Of a stretch of DNA of 64,000 nucleotides, positions 41,498-53,288 are shown piece after piece. The notes under the pieces were generated by a model, which saw nothing but the letters and a program-made list of their open reading frames with translations, was not told the origin of the DNA and did no database searches. The position numbers and the translations under genes are program-made. The stretch's first letter is position 1. Every line of letters begins with the position of its first letter. This stretch comes from Costus lasius (taxonomy: Eukaryota; Streptophyta; Magnoliopsida; Zingiberales; Costaceae): NCBI GenBank assembly GCA_027563935.2, contig CM050451.1:34983565-35047564 (forward strand), in the 5' to 3' direction.

Positions 41498-42031
41498 ATG
41501 GCTATAAACAATGGCATTTGGTCACTGCGATCAACCCTGGAAAGGGAAAAGTTGGTTGGATCCAACTTACTGGATTGGTATATGAACTTGAGAATCGTGC
41601 TCAAGCTCAAAAGAAAGCTTTGTGTCCTTGAGTGTCCTTTTCCTAAGCCACTTCCATGCTTGGCCTCAGCGGCTGAGAGGGATGCTTATGATAAGCATCA
41701 GGTTGATACTTTGGAGGTTGCTAACCAACATGTCACCTGAATTTAGAGGGTAATATGAATCGAAGAGTGCCTCTGAGATTATTTTTAATCTGAGGCAGCT
41801 CTTTGATGAATTGGTTGAGCTCAATCCTCCTAAAGTTGATATTCAGTGTGTTGAGCCGAAAGGCTTGACCAAGGAACTGAAATTAAAGATGGATATGATC
41901 AGGAATAGTAGGTGCTATTCATGTGGAGGGCCACCTCACATGTTGAAGGACATGTTGCAACTTCAGAATGAGGAGAAGAAAGGCAAGGCCTTGTCTTCAT
42001 GCTCAGGTATTTGTGTTACCGAAGTCAACCT
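41498..42031 (+). pseudogene. Broken family 2 gag (element I)
   Basis: Starts MAINNGIWSLRSTLEREK and matches copia GAG for about 80 residues, then meets a stop at 41738-41740 (QHVT stop). Similarity resumes at 41760-42031 after a large loss of central GAG, through a zinc-knuckle-like block (CYSCGGPPHMLKDM, knuckle degraded: no HX4C) to EVNL. There J begins. The minus-strand J copy has the same stop and the same internal deletion. Confidence 0.85.
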
Positions 42032-43619
42032 TGTTGGGAAACGCCGGAGACATTTTACAATTTTAGAGCCATAGACATACATATTACGCAGCGGAAGAAT
42101 GTCCCCGAAACAGGCTAGTCCCAAAAACCCAGTGAAGATCTCTTGCGAGGGGTTCGACACGATGTGATAGTAAGAACCTTTAAGCAATTAGAAGCCGATG
42201 TCGATGAAGGCGCCCAAGTGTTCGCCCTCTGCAGTCTCGCACACACGGATCTCTTGAGTTCTCTTCTTGCACGCCCGGTGCTAGCCTCGGGAAGAAGATC
42301 CAAGCCTTGTGCTCCTTCTTCAAAGTATGCGCCAAGGCCTAGCCTTGCGCCCCAAGCAATGCCTTAATGCATTCACACTATCAATGGGAGAGGGCTAGGC
42401 TCATAAAGCTTCCTTAATGAAGCAAATTTGCCATCCAAACCCCATTATGCCCCTTAGGCGCCAATGGGCTTGGCTTCCTCCCCATTATACCCATTTAGGC
42501 TATTGCCTCTTCATGACATCTTATTATTGGGCCTCATTGGATATTGAGCTAGCCCAAACTTCATTACATGGGTTGATTAAGCACTTGGATCCAATCCAAT
42601 GCAACCCTAATCCAAATGTGACCAACCATGGTCAAATACGGGTCAACCTGCCAAAAATGAAGTTTGGCTCCAATAATATTCTTCCATCTCATCAGGCCTA
42701 TTGGCGCTGATGAAATCTCCCAATTAGATCCGAGTTATCCAATAACTCAATCATAAGGCTTCCCGATCAATACGAGAGTTCAAGTATCAAGGTGTGCGAC
42801 CCTGTAGGTTCCTCTAACGCTGCCAGTGCTGACCAAAGGTCATCACAAGCAGTGAGTGGCACCTAGCAGTGCATCGCTGCTACCCAGGTCATCGGAATGG
42901 ATATCGACATAGACATCCCCATCATCGCAACTAGGTACAGATGCATTACAGTCTCTTTGCCGTACTGATATCCGATTGGACAAGTGTGTCACCACTTGTT
43001 TTCATCCAATCACATGGCTATGACTAAAACAGGTTCTCACCTGGGTATGGCCATACACTCTCAGTCATAGAACCATAAGGGAGCTCCATGGATATCATAC
43101 TTCCCTAAGGAAGGGGCAAATCCTATGTCTGTCCATTGACCTTCTCATATGGGTCGTGACATGCTCAATGACAACCGTTATGACCTCCCAACTACGGCGA
43201 GGTGTTAGGTTGCATCAAAGCAAGTCCCTAACCATATAGAATGGTCAATGACCTCAAGTCAAGGGATCAATGCATCTCCTGTCACTTGTGAGGATAACTT
43301 ATGACACCAAGTCATAGCCTCACAGCGGGTCTATCCAGTATATCCTCCAATGATATACCCATGCGTATGCGTTAGCACCACGTGTCTAACCAGCCCACAT
43401 ACCAGTCTCACAAGTACCATAGCTGTCCCATATCCACTAAGGTACATCGACTGGGGATTATAATTCGAGCACAGATCCAACCTGTCTCTAGGGACATTAT
43501 CATGTAAGTACACAATCGCAGGTGTAGACAAACAATGATAACGACAATGCCAGAAAGATATCAGAGTCAAGTAGTACAAAGATGGACCAAAACTAGGTCC
43601 TAGGGCATATACACCAACA
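42032..43619 (-). repeat. Element J 3' LTR (family 2, with internal deletion)
   Basis: 1588 bp, TGTTGGTG...CCCAACA. Lacks about 378 bp present in the I LTR (roughly 39120-39497), including the TATA box. The breakpoints lie at short repeats of TGGCGCA. Has GTATGGCCATAC near 43044. Confidence 0.88.
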
Positions 43620-43640
43620 ATCTCCCACTTGCACTAAGAC

Positions 43641-46600
43641 CTAGAGGTTGAGCAACCTCAACCCCATATCTCTAGTACGACCATCATGCTTCTGCTGCGC
43701 CAAAGCCTTGGTCAGTGGGTTTGCTAGATTGCTCTCTGTGTCAATTCTGCTAATCTTGACATCACCTCGACCAATGATCTCTTTGATCAGGCGAAATCTC
43801 TTGAGTATGTGTTTGGACCTTTGATGAGACCGTGGTTCCTTAACATGTGCAGTTCCCATTGTTGTCATAGTAGAGCTCAATGAGATCCATTGCACTTGGA
43901 ACCACCTGAAGTTCAGAAAAGAACTTCCTGATCCAAACAGCTTCATTGGCTGCCTCAGAAGCAACCACATACTCAGCTTCGGTTGTAGAATTAGCTATGG
44001 TGGATTGCTTGAAGCTCTTTCAGCATACAGCACCTCCAACCATCTTAAACAAATAGCTGGTCTGCGATCTGAAGTCGTCAGGATCAGACTGGAATGACTC
44101 ATCAGTGAAGCCCTGCACACTGAGTTCTTCCAATCCCCGTAGACCATACAGAATAAATCCTTAGTCCTTTTCAGGAAACTCAAGGATATTCTTTACAGCC
44201 ACCCAGTGCTGCAAACCTGGATTGGATTGGTATCGGCTGGTTATGCTTACAGCATAACCCACATCTGGTCTAGTACACAGCACTGCATACATGATTTATC
44301 CCATTGCCGAAGCATAGGGAATTCGACTCATGTTATCCCTCTCAGCCCGTGTTGTAGGACACTGGCTCTTTGAGAGAGTAAGGCCATCTCTCACTGGAAG
44401 GTATCCTTTCTTGGATTGCTCCAAGTTGAACCTCTCTAGGACCTTATCAATGTGGGTACTCTGACTAAGGGCCAAGAGCATCTTGGATCTATCCCGGTAG
44501 ATCCTCACGCCCAGAATATAGGCGGCCTCCCCTAGGTCTTTCATCTCAAAACATTTCCCCAACCATGTCTTCACAGCTTGAAGACTAGGGATGTCGTTTC
44601 CGATGAGCAGTATGTCATCGACATACATGACCAGAAAAGTCACCAAGCTCCCACTGAATTTTCTGTATACACAAGTGTCATCTTCACTTTTGATAAAGCC
44701 ATAATCTCTCACAGCTTCATCAAACTGAAGATTCTAACTTCGAGATGCTTGCTTTAATTCATAAATGGATTTCTTTAGCCTGCAGACTTTACTAGTATCT
44801 GCAGGATGGATGAAGTCATTAGGTTGTGTCATATACACATCCTTAGTCAGCTTCCCGTTAAGGAACGCTGTCTTCACATCCATCTGCCATATCTCATAGT
44901 CATGATATCCAGCTATAGCAAGCAGAATCCGAATGGATTTGATCATGGCAACTGGCGAGAAGGTTTCATCATAGTCCACCCCGTGGACTTGTTTAAATCC
45001 TTTAGCCACTAGTCTACCCTTATAGGTAACTATTTTTCCATCCATGTCTGTCTTCCTCTTGAAGACCCATTTACACCATATGGGTTTTACCCCATCAGGC
45101 AACTCAACCAAATCCCAGACTTGGTTAGCCGACATGGAATCCATCTCGGATCGCATGGCCTCAAGCCATCTCTCAGAGTCCGGTCCACTGACCGCCTCAT
45201 CATAAGTCCTGGGTTCATCCTCCATGATGAAGATCCCGTCGTGTTGGGTCGGCAGCGACCCATACCTCTCAGGTGCACGACGAAACCTCCCAGACCTACA
45301 TGGGGCCTGTGTCTGAGCCTCAGGTTGCCTAGCAACCGGTGCACGTGGCTCAGATTCCATCTCGTTGTCTTGTGGTTGCACTTGGTTCTCATCCAAGTCA
45401 AACTTCCTCCAACTAACTTCATTCATGAGAAATTCTTTCTGTAGAAAGACAGCACCCCGAGCAACAAATAACTTTGTTCTCGGTGGGAACATAGAAGTAG
45501 TAACCCGTAGTCTACTTAGGGTACCCCACAAACATACACTTATCAGATCTAGGTTCTAGCTTGCTAGAATCCTGACGTTTGACATAAGCCTTACATCCCC
45601 AGAACCTGATAAAAGTGGGATTAGGGCGTCTCCCACTCCATACCTCGTATGGAATCTTTGAGACACTCTTAGATGGAACATTATTCAGTATTAGAGAAGC
45701 TGTCCCAAGTGCATGTCCCCAGAATGAGGGAGGTAGAGTTGCATGACTCATCATAGATCGAACCATGTCCAACAAAGTTCGATTTCTCCTTTTAGTCACA
45801 CCATTCCATTGAGGTGTTTCAGGAGGAGCGAGTTGGGATATGATCCCACACTCTCTCAGATAGTCAAAGAACTCACCGCTCAGGTACTCTCCACCGCGAT
45901 CTGAACGAAGAGCCTTAATGGATCTACCAAGCTGATTTTCTACTTCATGTCTAAACTCCTTAAATTTCTCAAAGGATTCAGACTTATGTCTCATCAGATA
46001 GACATAACCATATTTACTGAAGTCATCAGTAAACGCGATGAAGTAGTTGTACCTTCCTCTGGCTTGTTTATTGAAAGGCCCACACACATCAGTATGTATG
46101 AGATCTAATAAACCTCCTGCCCTGTCACCAGTTTTGGTGAAGGGTGCCTTTGTCATTTTTCCCTAATAAACAAGTCTCACATGTATCAAGTTCCTCCAAG
46201 GAACTCGAATCTAACAACCCATTTGCATGGAGTTGTCGAATACGATTCTTGTTTATATGGGCTAATCGACAATGCCGTAAGAAAGCACCAACTGAACCAC
46301 TCAGTTTGATCCTTTTATGTTACAAATAGAGCTAACCATGTCCAAGACATGCGGACCGTTGCACAAAGTACCCTTCCCATAAAATATGTTTGCAAAAGAA
46401 AAAGAACATAAGTTCTCTTTTATTTCAAACCTAAATCCTTTCTTTGCCAAGCAAGGAGTGGATACAATGTTTTGGTAAGGGAAGGTACATAATAGCAATT
46501 GTCTAGCTTTAACTAAAGTCCTAAAGGCAGGGAGAGAAACTCTTACAGCAACAGCAGCAACTTGTGCCCTGTTACCTATCCGTAGGTCAATCTCTCTAGG

Positions 46601-47226
46601 CCTTACCGATCTATCCTTTTAGAGCCATCGCATATTTGTACAAATATGAGCTTCACATGCGGTATCCAATACCCATGTCATAGGAGTAGACAGGTTGACT
46701 TCGGTAACATAAATACCTGAGCATGAAGACAAGGCCTTGCCTTTCTTCTTCTCATTCTGAAGTTGCAACATGTCCTTCAACATGTGAGGTGGCCCTCCAC
46801 ATGAATAGCACCTACTATTCCTGATCATATCCATCTTTAAGTTCAGTTCCTTGGTCAAGCCTTTCGGCTCAACACACTGAATATCAACTTTAGGAGGATT
46901 GAGCTCAACCAATTCATCAAAGAGCTGCCTCAGATTAAAAATAATCTCAGAGGCACTCTTCGATTCATATTACCCTCTAAATTCAGGTGACATGTTGGTT
47001 AGCAACTTCCAAAGTATCAACCTGATGCTTATCATAATCATCCCTCTCAGCCGCTGAGGCCGAGCATGGAAGTAGCTCAGGAAAAAGGACACTCAAGGAC
47101 ACAAAGCTTCCTTTTGAGCTTGAGCACGATTCTCAAGTTCATATACCAATCCAGTAAGTTGGATCCAGCCAACTTATCCCTTTCCAGGGGAGATCGCAGT
47201 GACCAATTGCTATTGTTCACAGCCAT
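43641..47226 (-). pseudogene. Decayed family 2 copia gag-pol (element J)
   Basis: Reading leftward from ATG at 47226: GAG N-terminus with the same early stop as I; GAG/protease piece 46619-46912 (WVLDTACEAHIC); protease remnant 46301-46498; integrase core 45512-46156 (HTDVCGP, RSDRGGEY, WNGVTKRR, where the catalytic E position is K); integrase C-terminus and RT 44734-45531 (MDVKTAFLNG); RT 44296-44712 (YVDDILLIGND); RNase H C-terminus 43641-43970. Pieces lie in different frames with stops and frameshifts between, so no functional polyprotein can be made. Confidence 0.92.
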
Positions 47227-47633
47227 TGTTCCACAACAGCCAAGAAATAGCAGATTAGTACTACTTCGAGTCATTTAAACAAGACTTGTTTTAAATGACC
47301 ATGGCTCCCACTATTTTTAATCGAATTGACAACCCACAAAGTCAATCGAGAAATCCAAGATTTCCTAGTGAGATGAGATCCTCATTCCGCATAGGGCTTC
47401 GCGTCCCACGAGGGTGGGATGAGAAGCACAAAGTGACCCATGTTTCCTAAGGTGGGCTCGCTGGCCGATTGCTCCAAGCAATTCCCCTTATTGAGACAGT
47501 CCAGGCATTTCATGTCCAGCGAGGGCTGGATACAGCATGAAACCCTAACCTCCCAACGATGCCTCTAGAGTTTCATCATATGCCTAGCACACATGAAAAT
47601 CTAGTCAAGTCCATTCATAACCGTTATGCCCAG
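47227..47633 (-). promoter_or_regulatory. Partial leader of element J
   Basis: Mirror of 41100-41497 of element I. Hairpins at 47405-47418 (CCCAC...GTGGG) and 47516-47529 (CCAGC-GAGG-GCTGG), plus ATTGCT...AGCAAT near 47470. Ends in CCCAG (47629-47633), the expected D target duplication. The acceptor position reads TGTGGAACA before the ATG, again without AG. Confidence 0.6.
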
Positions 47634-49318
47634 TGTTGGGGTATGCCCTTAAGGCTAATGTTTGAGGCCTTGGGATTCTTTCAGTATCATGTATAAACTC
47701 TTATGTTTATAAAGGCAATGGTTGTTATTCAGTTTGTTACATTGTCTGCTGCAATAAGTGTGCTTCTGAATAATGTCTCAATGCTGTTCAGCTTGGCTGA
47801 CATGCTGTCATGTCCTTAGTCGAGATATCTTGGTGAACTTGAGACAGCCTTGATATGATTGAGACTAATATGTGTTCTAATCTTATAGGATGCTTCGAGC
47901 ATGGAATAAGATGTAGACTCATGGGTACATTGGATGTACTGGACAGACCCTACTAGGATATTCAATTGCTTGTCACAATGTGAATAATCCTTGTATGCAA
48001 CAAGTGGCACATGTCCTCTGACTTGAGATCACTTGTGTTTCTAAATGATGATTGTCATTGTTTTGAGGTAGTTCAATATCATTTGAAACATAATGGTTAT
48101 AGACTATCTTGGATAATGATCATGAGTCAGGTTAGGACACTAGTGATAGATATAGGATTGCCGTCTCCTTGTTTGGAGTGTGATGTTCTAAAGGGGCCCC
48201 CCTGGATGAGATGATTGAGAAAGTGTATGGCCATACCCAGGTGACTATGTTCATCTGATCTAATCATGCTCATCATATTGGAGCTACAGGCTTGACACGC
48301 TTGTCCAATAAGAACATCCAGTGGCAAAGGAAACATGTATGCCTCGTGAAGTGGATTCACACTTGTGCTGTGGTTTGGGTGTAGTCTTGGAAGACTCCTT
48401 CCTTTATATCGGGAGACAGTGATGTGTTGCTAGATACCCCTCACTGATCGTGATATCGTAAGTTATCGTTACCGACATTTAAAGAAAACCCTTACGGTCG
48501 CACAATTTGATGATATGGCTTACTTAAGTCAGATCGTGTGGACTGAATTGTTTTGGTTCAGTTTAAAGGAGTTTAAACTCTGATTGTAAGTGAGATCTAG
48601 TCTGAACATGTTTGATTGATTAGGGCTTGAGATCGGTAAGCTTCGATCGAGAGTATTGATGCTAGATCGGTGAGATCAAGAGCATCAAGAGATGAACGGT
48701 TAGATCTTGAACCATTTGGTTCAGAGAGATCTAGACTATGGCTTGGGCTGATTTGGTTTGGTCTTTGAACCAAATGCATTGGACCGATTTGGCTTGAACC
48801 GGTTCACACATGGTGAACGCTTGGTTCAATGCTTGTAGGCGTTTTGGTCGGTTTGTGGGCGCATGGCTTCATGTCTTCTATTTTTGGAATGTCATAACTT
48901 GCCACTTCGCTCAACGCCTAAACGTTTTCAACGCTCGCCTCTTCTCTTCTCACGGATGCTCTTTCGGTGTAGAGAGACTTGACGAAAAGAGAAGAAAGTT
49001 GATCCTCGCCAAGATCCATCTCTCATCTTCTTCACACGACAAGGAAACTTGGAGATCCTTGCTAGCACAAGGAACGACCAAGGAGGTAGCCATCTCTTCT
49101 CTTGTGTGCGATTCACTTTGGAGAAGAAGCATTTGACTCTTTGCTTCCAAGGCTCCATCCAAGTGATGGCTACGGTATGATCCTTTCGATCTTTGCAATC
49201 TTTAAGCAAGTTGATCATATGTTCATTCAAATGATCCTATGGAAACCTTAGCTTCCGCTATGAAATTCTTGACGTGCGCCACTTTAGGGTTTCGCTCCCC
49301 CTTGAAGGGGACCTTTCA
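47634..49318 (+). repeat. Element D 5' LTR
   Basis: 1685 bp. GTATGGCCATAC near 48217, CArG-type CTATTTTTGG 48878-48887, ATGGCTACG at 49166-49174 with donor GTATGA, terminal stem CCCCTT/AAGGGG, end CTTTCA. Confidence 0.94.
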
Positions 49319-49716
49319 ATTGGTATCAGAGCATGGTTGTTATGATTGATTCATATGATTGCTTCATGTCTTTGTGATCCATGTTTGTGTAGATCTAAAT
49401 TACATGCGATATTACATGATAGATCATCATGCGAAACTACATGCTAGTATGTTTATTATTGGCGCATGTATGATGTATATTTTTTGGCTTGCGCATGTAT
49501 GTTGTATGTTGGCGCTTGAATGTAGTTTTGATCAAAACTTATCATATCTTGCGCGCATCCTGATAGATCTAAGGTGCGCCTACTATAAGTCCTTAGACGG
49601 GTTAGTAGGGTTGAAATCATCATCTAGTTAAGATCCAACCAGTCTGATCAGACGATCTGACAGCCTAGATGGGTCGACCAGATGGCACCTGTGCGCAAGC
49701 ACGAGGTGGCTATAGG
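49319..49716 (+). promoter_or_regulatory. Element D primer site and first part of leader
   Basis: TGGTATCAGAGC from 49321, then variable GCGC-rich leader. Ends with ATAGG (49712-49716), the E target duplication. No gene. Confidence 0.8.
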
Positions 49717-51414
49717 TGTTGGGGTATGCCCTTAAGGCTAATGTTTGAGGCCTTTGGGATTGTAATAAGTATCATGTAATAAACTCTTGTGTTTATAAAG
49801 GCATGGTTATTATTCAGGTTGTTACCTTGTCTGCTGTAATAAGACTACTTCTGAATAATGTCTCAAAGCTGTTCAGCTAGGCTGACAGGCTATATGTCCT
49901 TAGTCGAGATATCTTGGTGAACATGAGACAGCCTTGATATGATTGAGACTAATATGTGTGCTAATCTTATAGGATGCTTCGAGCATGGAATAAGATGTAG
50001 ACTCGTGGGTACATTGGATGTACTGGACAGACCCTACTGGGATATTCCATTGCTTGTCACAATGTGAATGATCCTTGTAAGCAGCAAGTGGCACATGTCC
50101 TTTGACTTGAGATCACTTGTGTTTCTAAATGATGATTGTCATTGTTTTGAGGTAGTTCAATATCATTTGAAACATAATGATTATAGACTATCTTGGATGG
50201 TGAGCTTGAGTCAGGTTAGGGCACTTGTGATAGATAAAGGATTGCCGTCTCCTTGTTTAAGGAGTGTGATGTTCTAAAGGGCCCCCCTGTATGAGAAGAT
50301 TGAGATAGTGTATGGCCATACCCAGATGACTGTGTTCATCTGATCTAATCATGCTCATCGTATTGGAGTTACAGGCTTGACATGCTTGTCCAATAAGAAC
50401 ATCCAGTGGCAAAGGAAACATGCATGCCTCGTGAGTTTGATTCACACTTGTGCCATGGTTTGGGTGTAGTCTTGGAAGACTCTTTCCTTTATATCGGGAG
50501 ACAGTGATGTGTTGCTAGATACCCCTCACTGATCGTGATAACGAAAGTTATCGTTACCGACATTTAAAGGAAACCCTTAGGGTCGCACAATTTGGTGATA
50601 TGGCTTGCTTAAGTCAGATCGTGTGGACTGAATTGTTTCGGTTCAGTTTAAAGGGATTTAATCTCTGATTGTAAGTGAGATCTGGTCTGATCATGTTTGA
50701 TTGATTAGGGCTTTAGATCGGTAAGCTTCGATCGAGAGAGATGATGCTAGATCGATGCGATCAGAAGCGTCAGATGATGAATGGTCAGATCTTGGACTTT
50801 GGGGTCTAATTTGATCTAGACTTAATGCTTGGGCTGATTTGGTTTCGCTATTGAACCAAGGGTCTTGAACCGGCTCATGGGTTGAGCGCATGGTTCAAGA
50901 GGGAGAAGGAGTTGCGTTTGGTTCATGGAGACATGAACGCATACTCTTAATGGTTGCCATTTTTGGAAAGTTCCAAAATGAAAACGCATATGCGTTCATG
51001 GCTTGAAGTCTCCCTAATGGTTTTTCGGTTACACCTCTCTCTCGTTGCTTGGTGAAACGATTTTTGCTCTCGAGCAAGTGAGGGTGTTGACGAGAAGAGG
51101 AGGAACCGGCCAAGCAAAAGGAAGTCTTCATCTCTTCCCTACACTCGATCATTGACATCTTGGCACTTTTGCTAGCACAAGAGGTGCGCAAGTTGGGAGT
51201 CTTCATCGCCTTTGTGTGTGAACTTTTGGAGGAGATCAAAGTTGCTCTCTCCTTCCAAGCCGACCTCCAATCTATGGCTATGGTATAGATCTAAACTCAT
51301 AGCTTCAAGTTGATCATATTGTTGTCATATGCGATCTTTTAGAAACCCTCTTTCCGTCACGCTTGCTAGATGCGCATGGTTAGGGTTTCACCCCCTAACT
51401 AAGGGTTTCTTTCA
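49717..51414 (+). repeat. Element E 5' LTR
   Basis: 1698 bp. CArG box CCATTTTTGG 50957-50966, ATGGCTATG with donor GTATAG (ATG 51274, GT 51283-51284). The end CACCCCCTAACTAAGGG gives a weaker version of the terminal stem found in other copies. Confidence 0.95.
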
Positions 51415-53288
51415 ATTGGTATCAGAGCTAGGCTTTCGATATGATCTATATGATTGCTTTGAAGTGTTTGTGATCCATACATGTTGCGCTTACTTGATGC
51501 TTTGTTTTCATGATGCATGGTTTACATTGGCTATGTTTGCGCTTGTATCATGGTTACATGAAGTTTGCGCTCCCCCTTGAAGGGGACCCCCTAAAGTTTG
51601 CGCTCCCCCTTGAAGGGGACCCCCCTTAGATCTAAGGGTTATCAATATGCTAGATATGAGATATATCTTATGTTCTCAAGTGAAGCATGTTGTTTTGTTT
51701 GTTTGCGCATGTTCTAGATGTTTTATAAAACTTACATCTTGCGCGCCTTCTTAGATCTAAGGTGCCCCTACTATAAATCCTTAGATGGGTTGATGGGGTT
51801 GAAAGCATCTTCTAGGTTAGATCCAACTAGTCTGATCAGACCATCTGACAGCCTAGATGGGTTGACCAGATAGCACCTGTGCGCAAGCACGAGGTGGCTA
51901 TAGGTCGACTGCATCCAGGGCGTGTAGCGAGGTCTGGTTGAGACAACTACTGAACACACATGAGTTAGGCCCGGGGTCACACCCGCTTGCCAAAACTCAT
52001 GAGGGTGGTTCAGCCCTTGGCGCATGCATGGTTGACCATTAGGTCAACACGGGTCAGTTAGGACTCGGTGCATGCAAGGGCAGAGGATCTGACTAGATGG
52101 ATGAGTGGATCCCTATCAATGGACCATTGTAAGGTTGTAGAGCACATAAGGAAATTAAAATTGATACCATGGGGTTTTTCAAAATTTAATTTCATGAATG
52201 GATCACATGTTGTTTTGATACCATATGCTTGTTTATTTAATCTTATGTGGGTTGCCCTAATGTGTGCTGTGCTGGGGCCTGCGTGCCTGGTAAATTATAA
52301 GTTAATATTATTGTGATCTGCGAATCACATTTTTTTTATTAATTTATTGTATAATTGACCTGCGAGTCAAAGCTTGTCTAGATAGATCAAAATGTTTTTG
52401 ATTAGACAAGAGCATAAAGGCACACATCCAAGAGGGGCATTCACCTGGTGGCGCACCTGAAGTGCTCTTGGCGCTAGGGCCCTGGGTTGGACCAGATGAG
52501 ATGCAAAAGAGCTCAAGTGAAGACTTAAGTAAAATTAAGGTCTTTCTAGGGTTCATGGGCTTTTACCACATAAGATCATGCTTTCTATTTATTGCTTATA
52601 TAATTAGAATTGCATGTGTTTATCTTCTGCTATAGCCATAGGATATGCCTGATAGTAAGAAGATAAAAGACCGTTAAAATCCAACGCTAACATATCAAGC
52701 TCGTAAGCCTTCTGACGCGAAACCTCACTGTTCTGACTATCGTTGGAGCCGTGTTGAACCCACTCAGTGGGCACGTCCATCTATCTTCAGACGGTGCTGG
52801 ATTTCACCTGCGTGTTACAGAGTAGGGATTTATCCCTTCTCGTTGCTCAGCATAGCACGTGGTGGTCCAGGGAGTAGGTCGGGTCAGCTTGACCATGTAG
52901 GCTACATATGTGGCGCATATAGTAGCACATGGAGGCAGCCATCTGTGGGATCAGAGACTGTGTTATACCAACTCAGTTGGCACAGTCTGCTGGATTGCCC
53001 AGATGAAGGGGAATCGCACGGGTTGGCGATTGGCTGGGACAGCCTACCAGAAATTAGTGCTTGTCATCTCTGTGCATCTTATCTCGCCTGAGCGGGACGC
53101 GGAGACCAAGTATGAAATCTGGATCCCATCTCACTAAAAGAGTGTTACTCTTTCGGACTGTTTACTGGATTTTTCAGTCAGACAAAATAGTGAGAAAAGA
53201 ATCTTTCTTAAGTCCTGGATTGATTCTGAACATTGATACTAACCTTGCTGTTCTTGCATTGTTGTAGATAACTGCAGCAACGAACACC
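51415..53288 (+). promoter_or_regulatory. Primer site and structured leader of element E
   Basis: TGGTATCAGAGC from 51417. No gene in 1.9 kb. A tandem pair of ~33-bp units containing GCGCTCCCCCTTGAAGGGGA near 51568-51628 resembles an LTR tail. Hairpin GGCTG-GGA-CAGCC at 53032-53044, compensated relative to GGCAG-GGA-CTGCC in other copies. Branch point CTAAC (others CTGAC), acceptor AG 53266-53267, then 21 nt to the ATG. Confidence 0.65.

Larger units (their letters stand above)
12365..42031 (+). mobile_element. Element I: family 2 copia, interrupted by F and then by J
   Basis: The 5' LTR is 12365-12570 plus 38087-39804, split by element F. Internal sequence runs 39805-42031 and stops inside gag where minus-strand element J begins. 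The remainder of I should lie right of the window. The first ~42 bp of the LTR are missing, so its left end is a truncation against O rather than a clean insertion border. Confidence 0.85.
42032..47633 (-). mobile_element. Element J: defective family 2 copia, interrupted by D
   Basis: Starts on this strand with TGTTGGGAAACGCC (reverse complement of the LTR end). The left flank AACCT (42027-42031) is its expected target duplication in the I gag. 3' LTR, polypurine tract (reverse complement ATCTCCCACTTGCACT from 43620), decayed pol, gag and leader follow. The leader is cut at 47633 by element D. The J 5' LTR should lie right of the window, beyond D. Confidence 0.88.
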
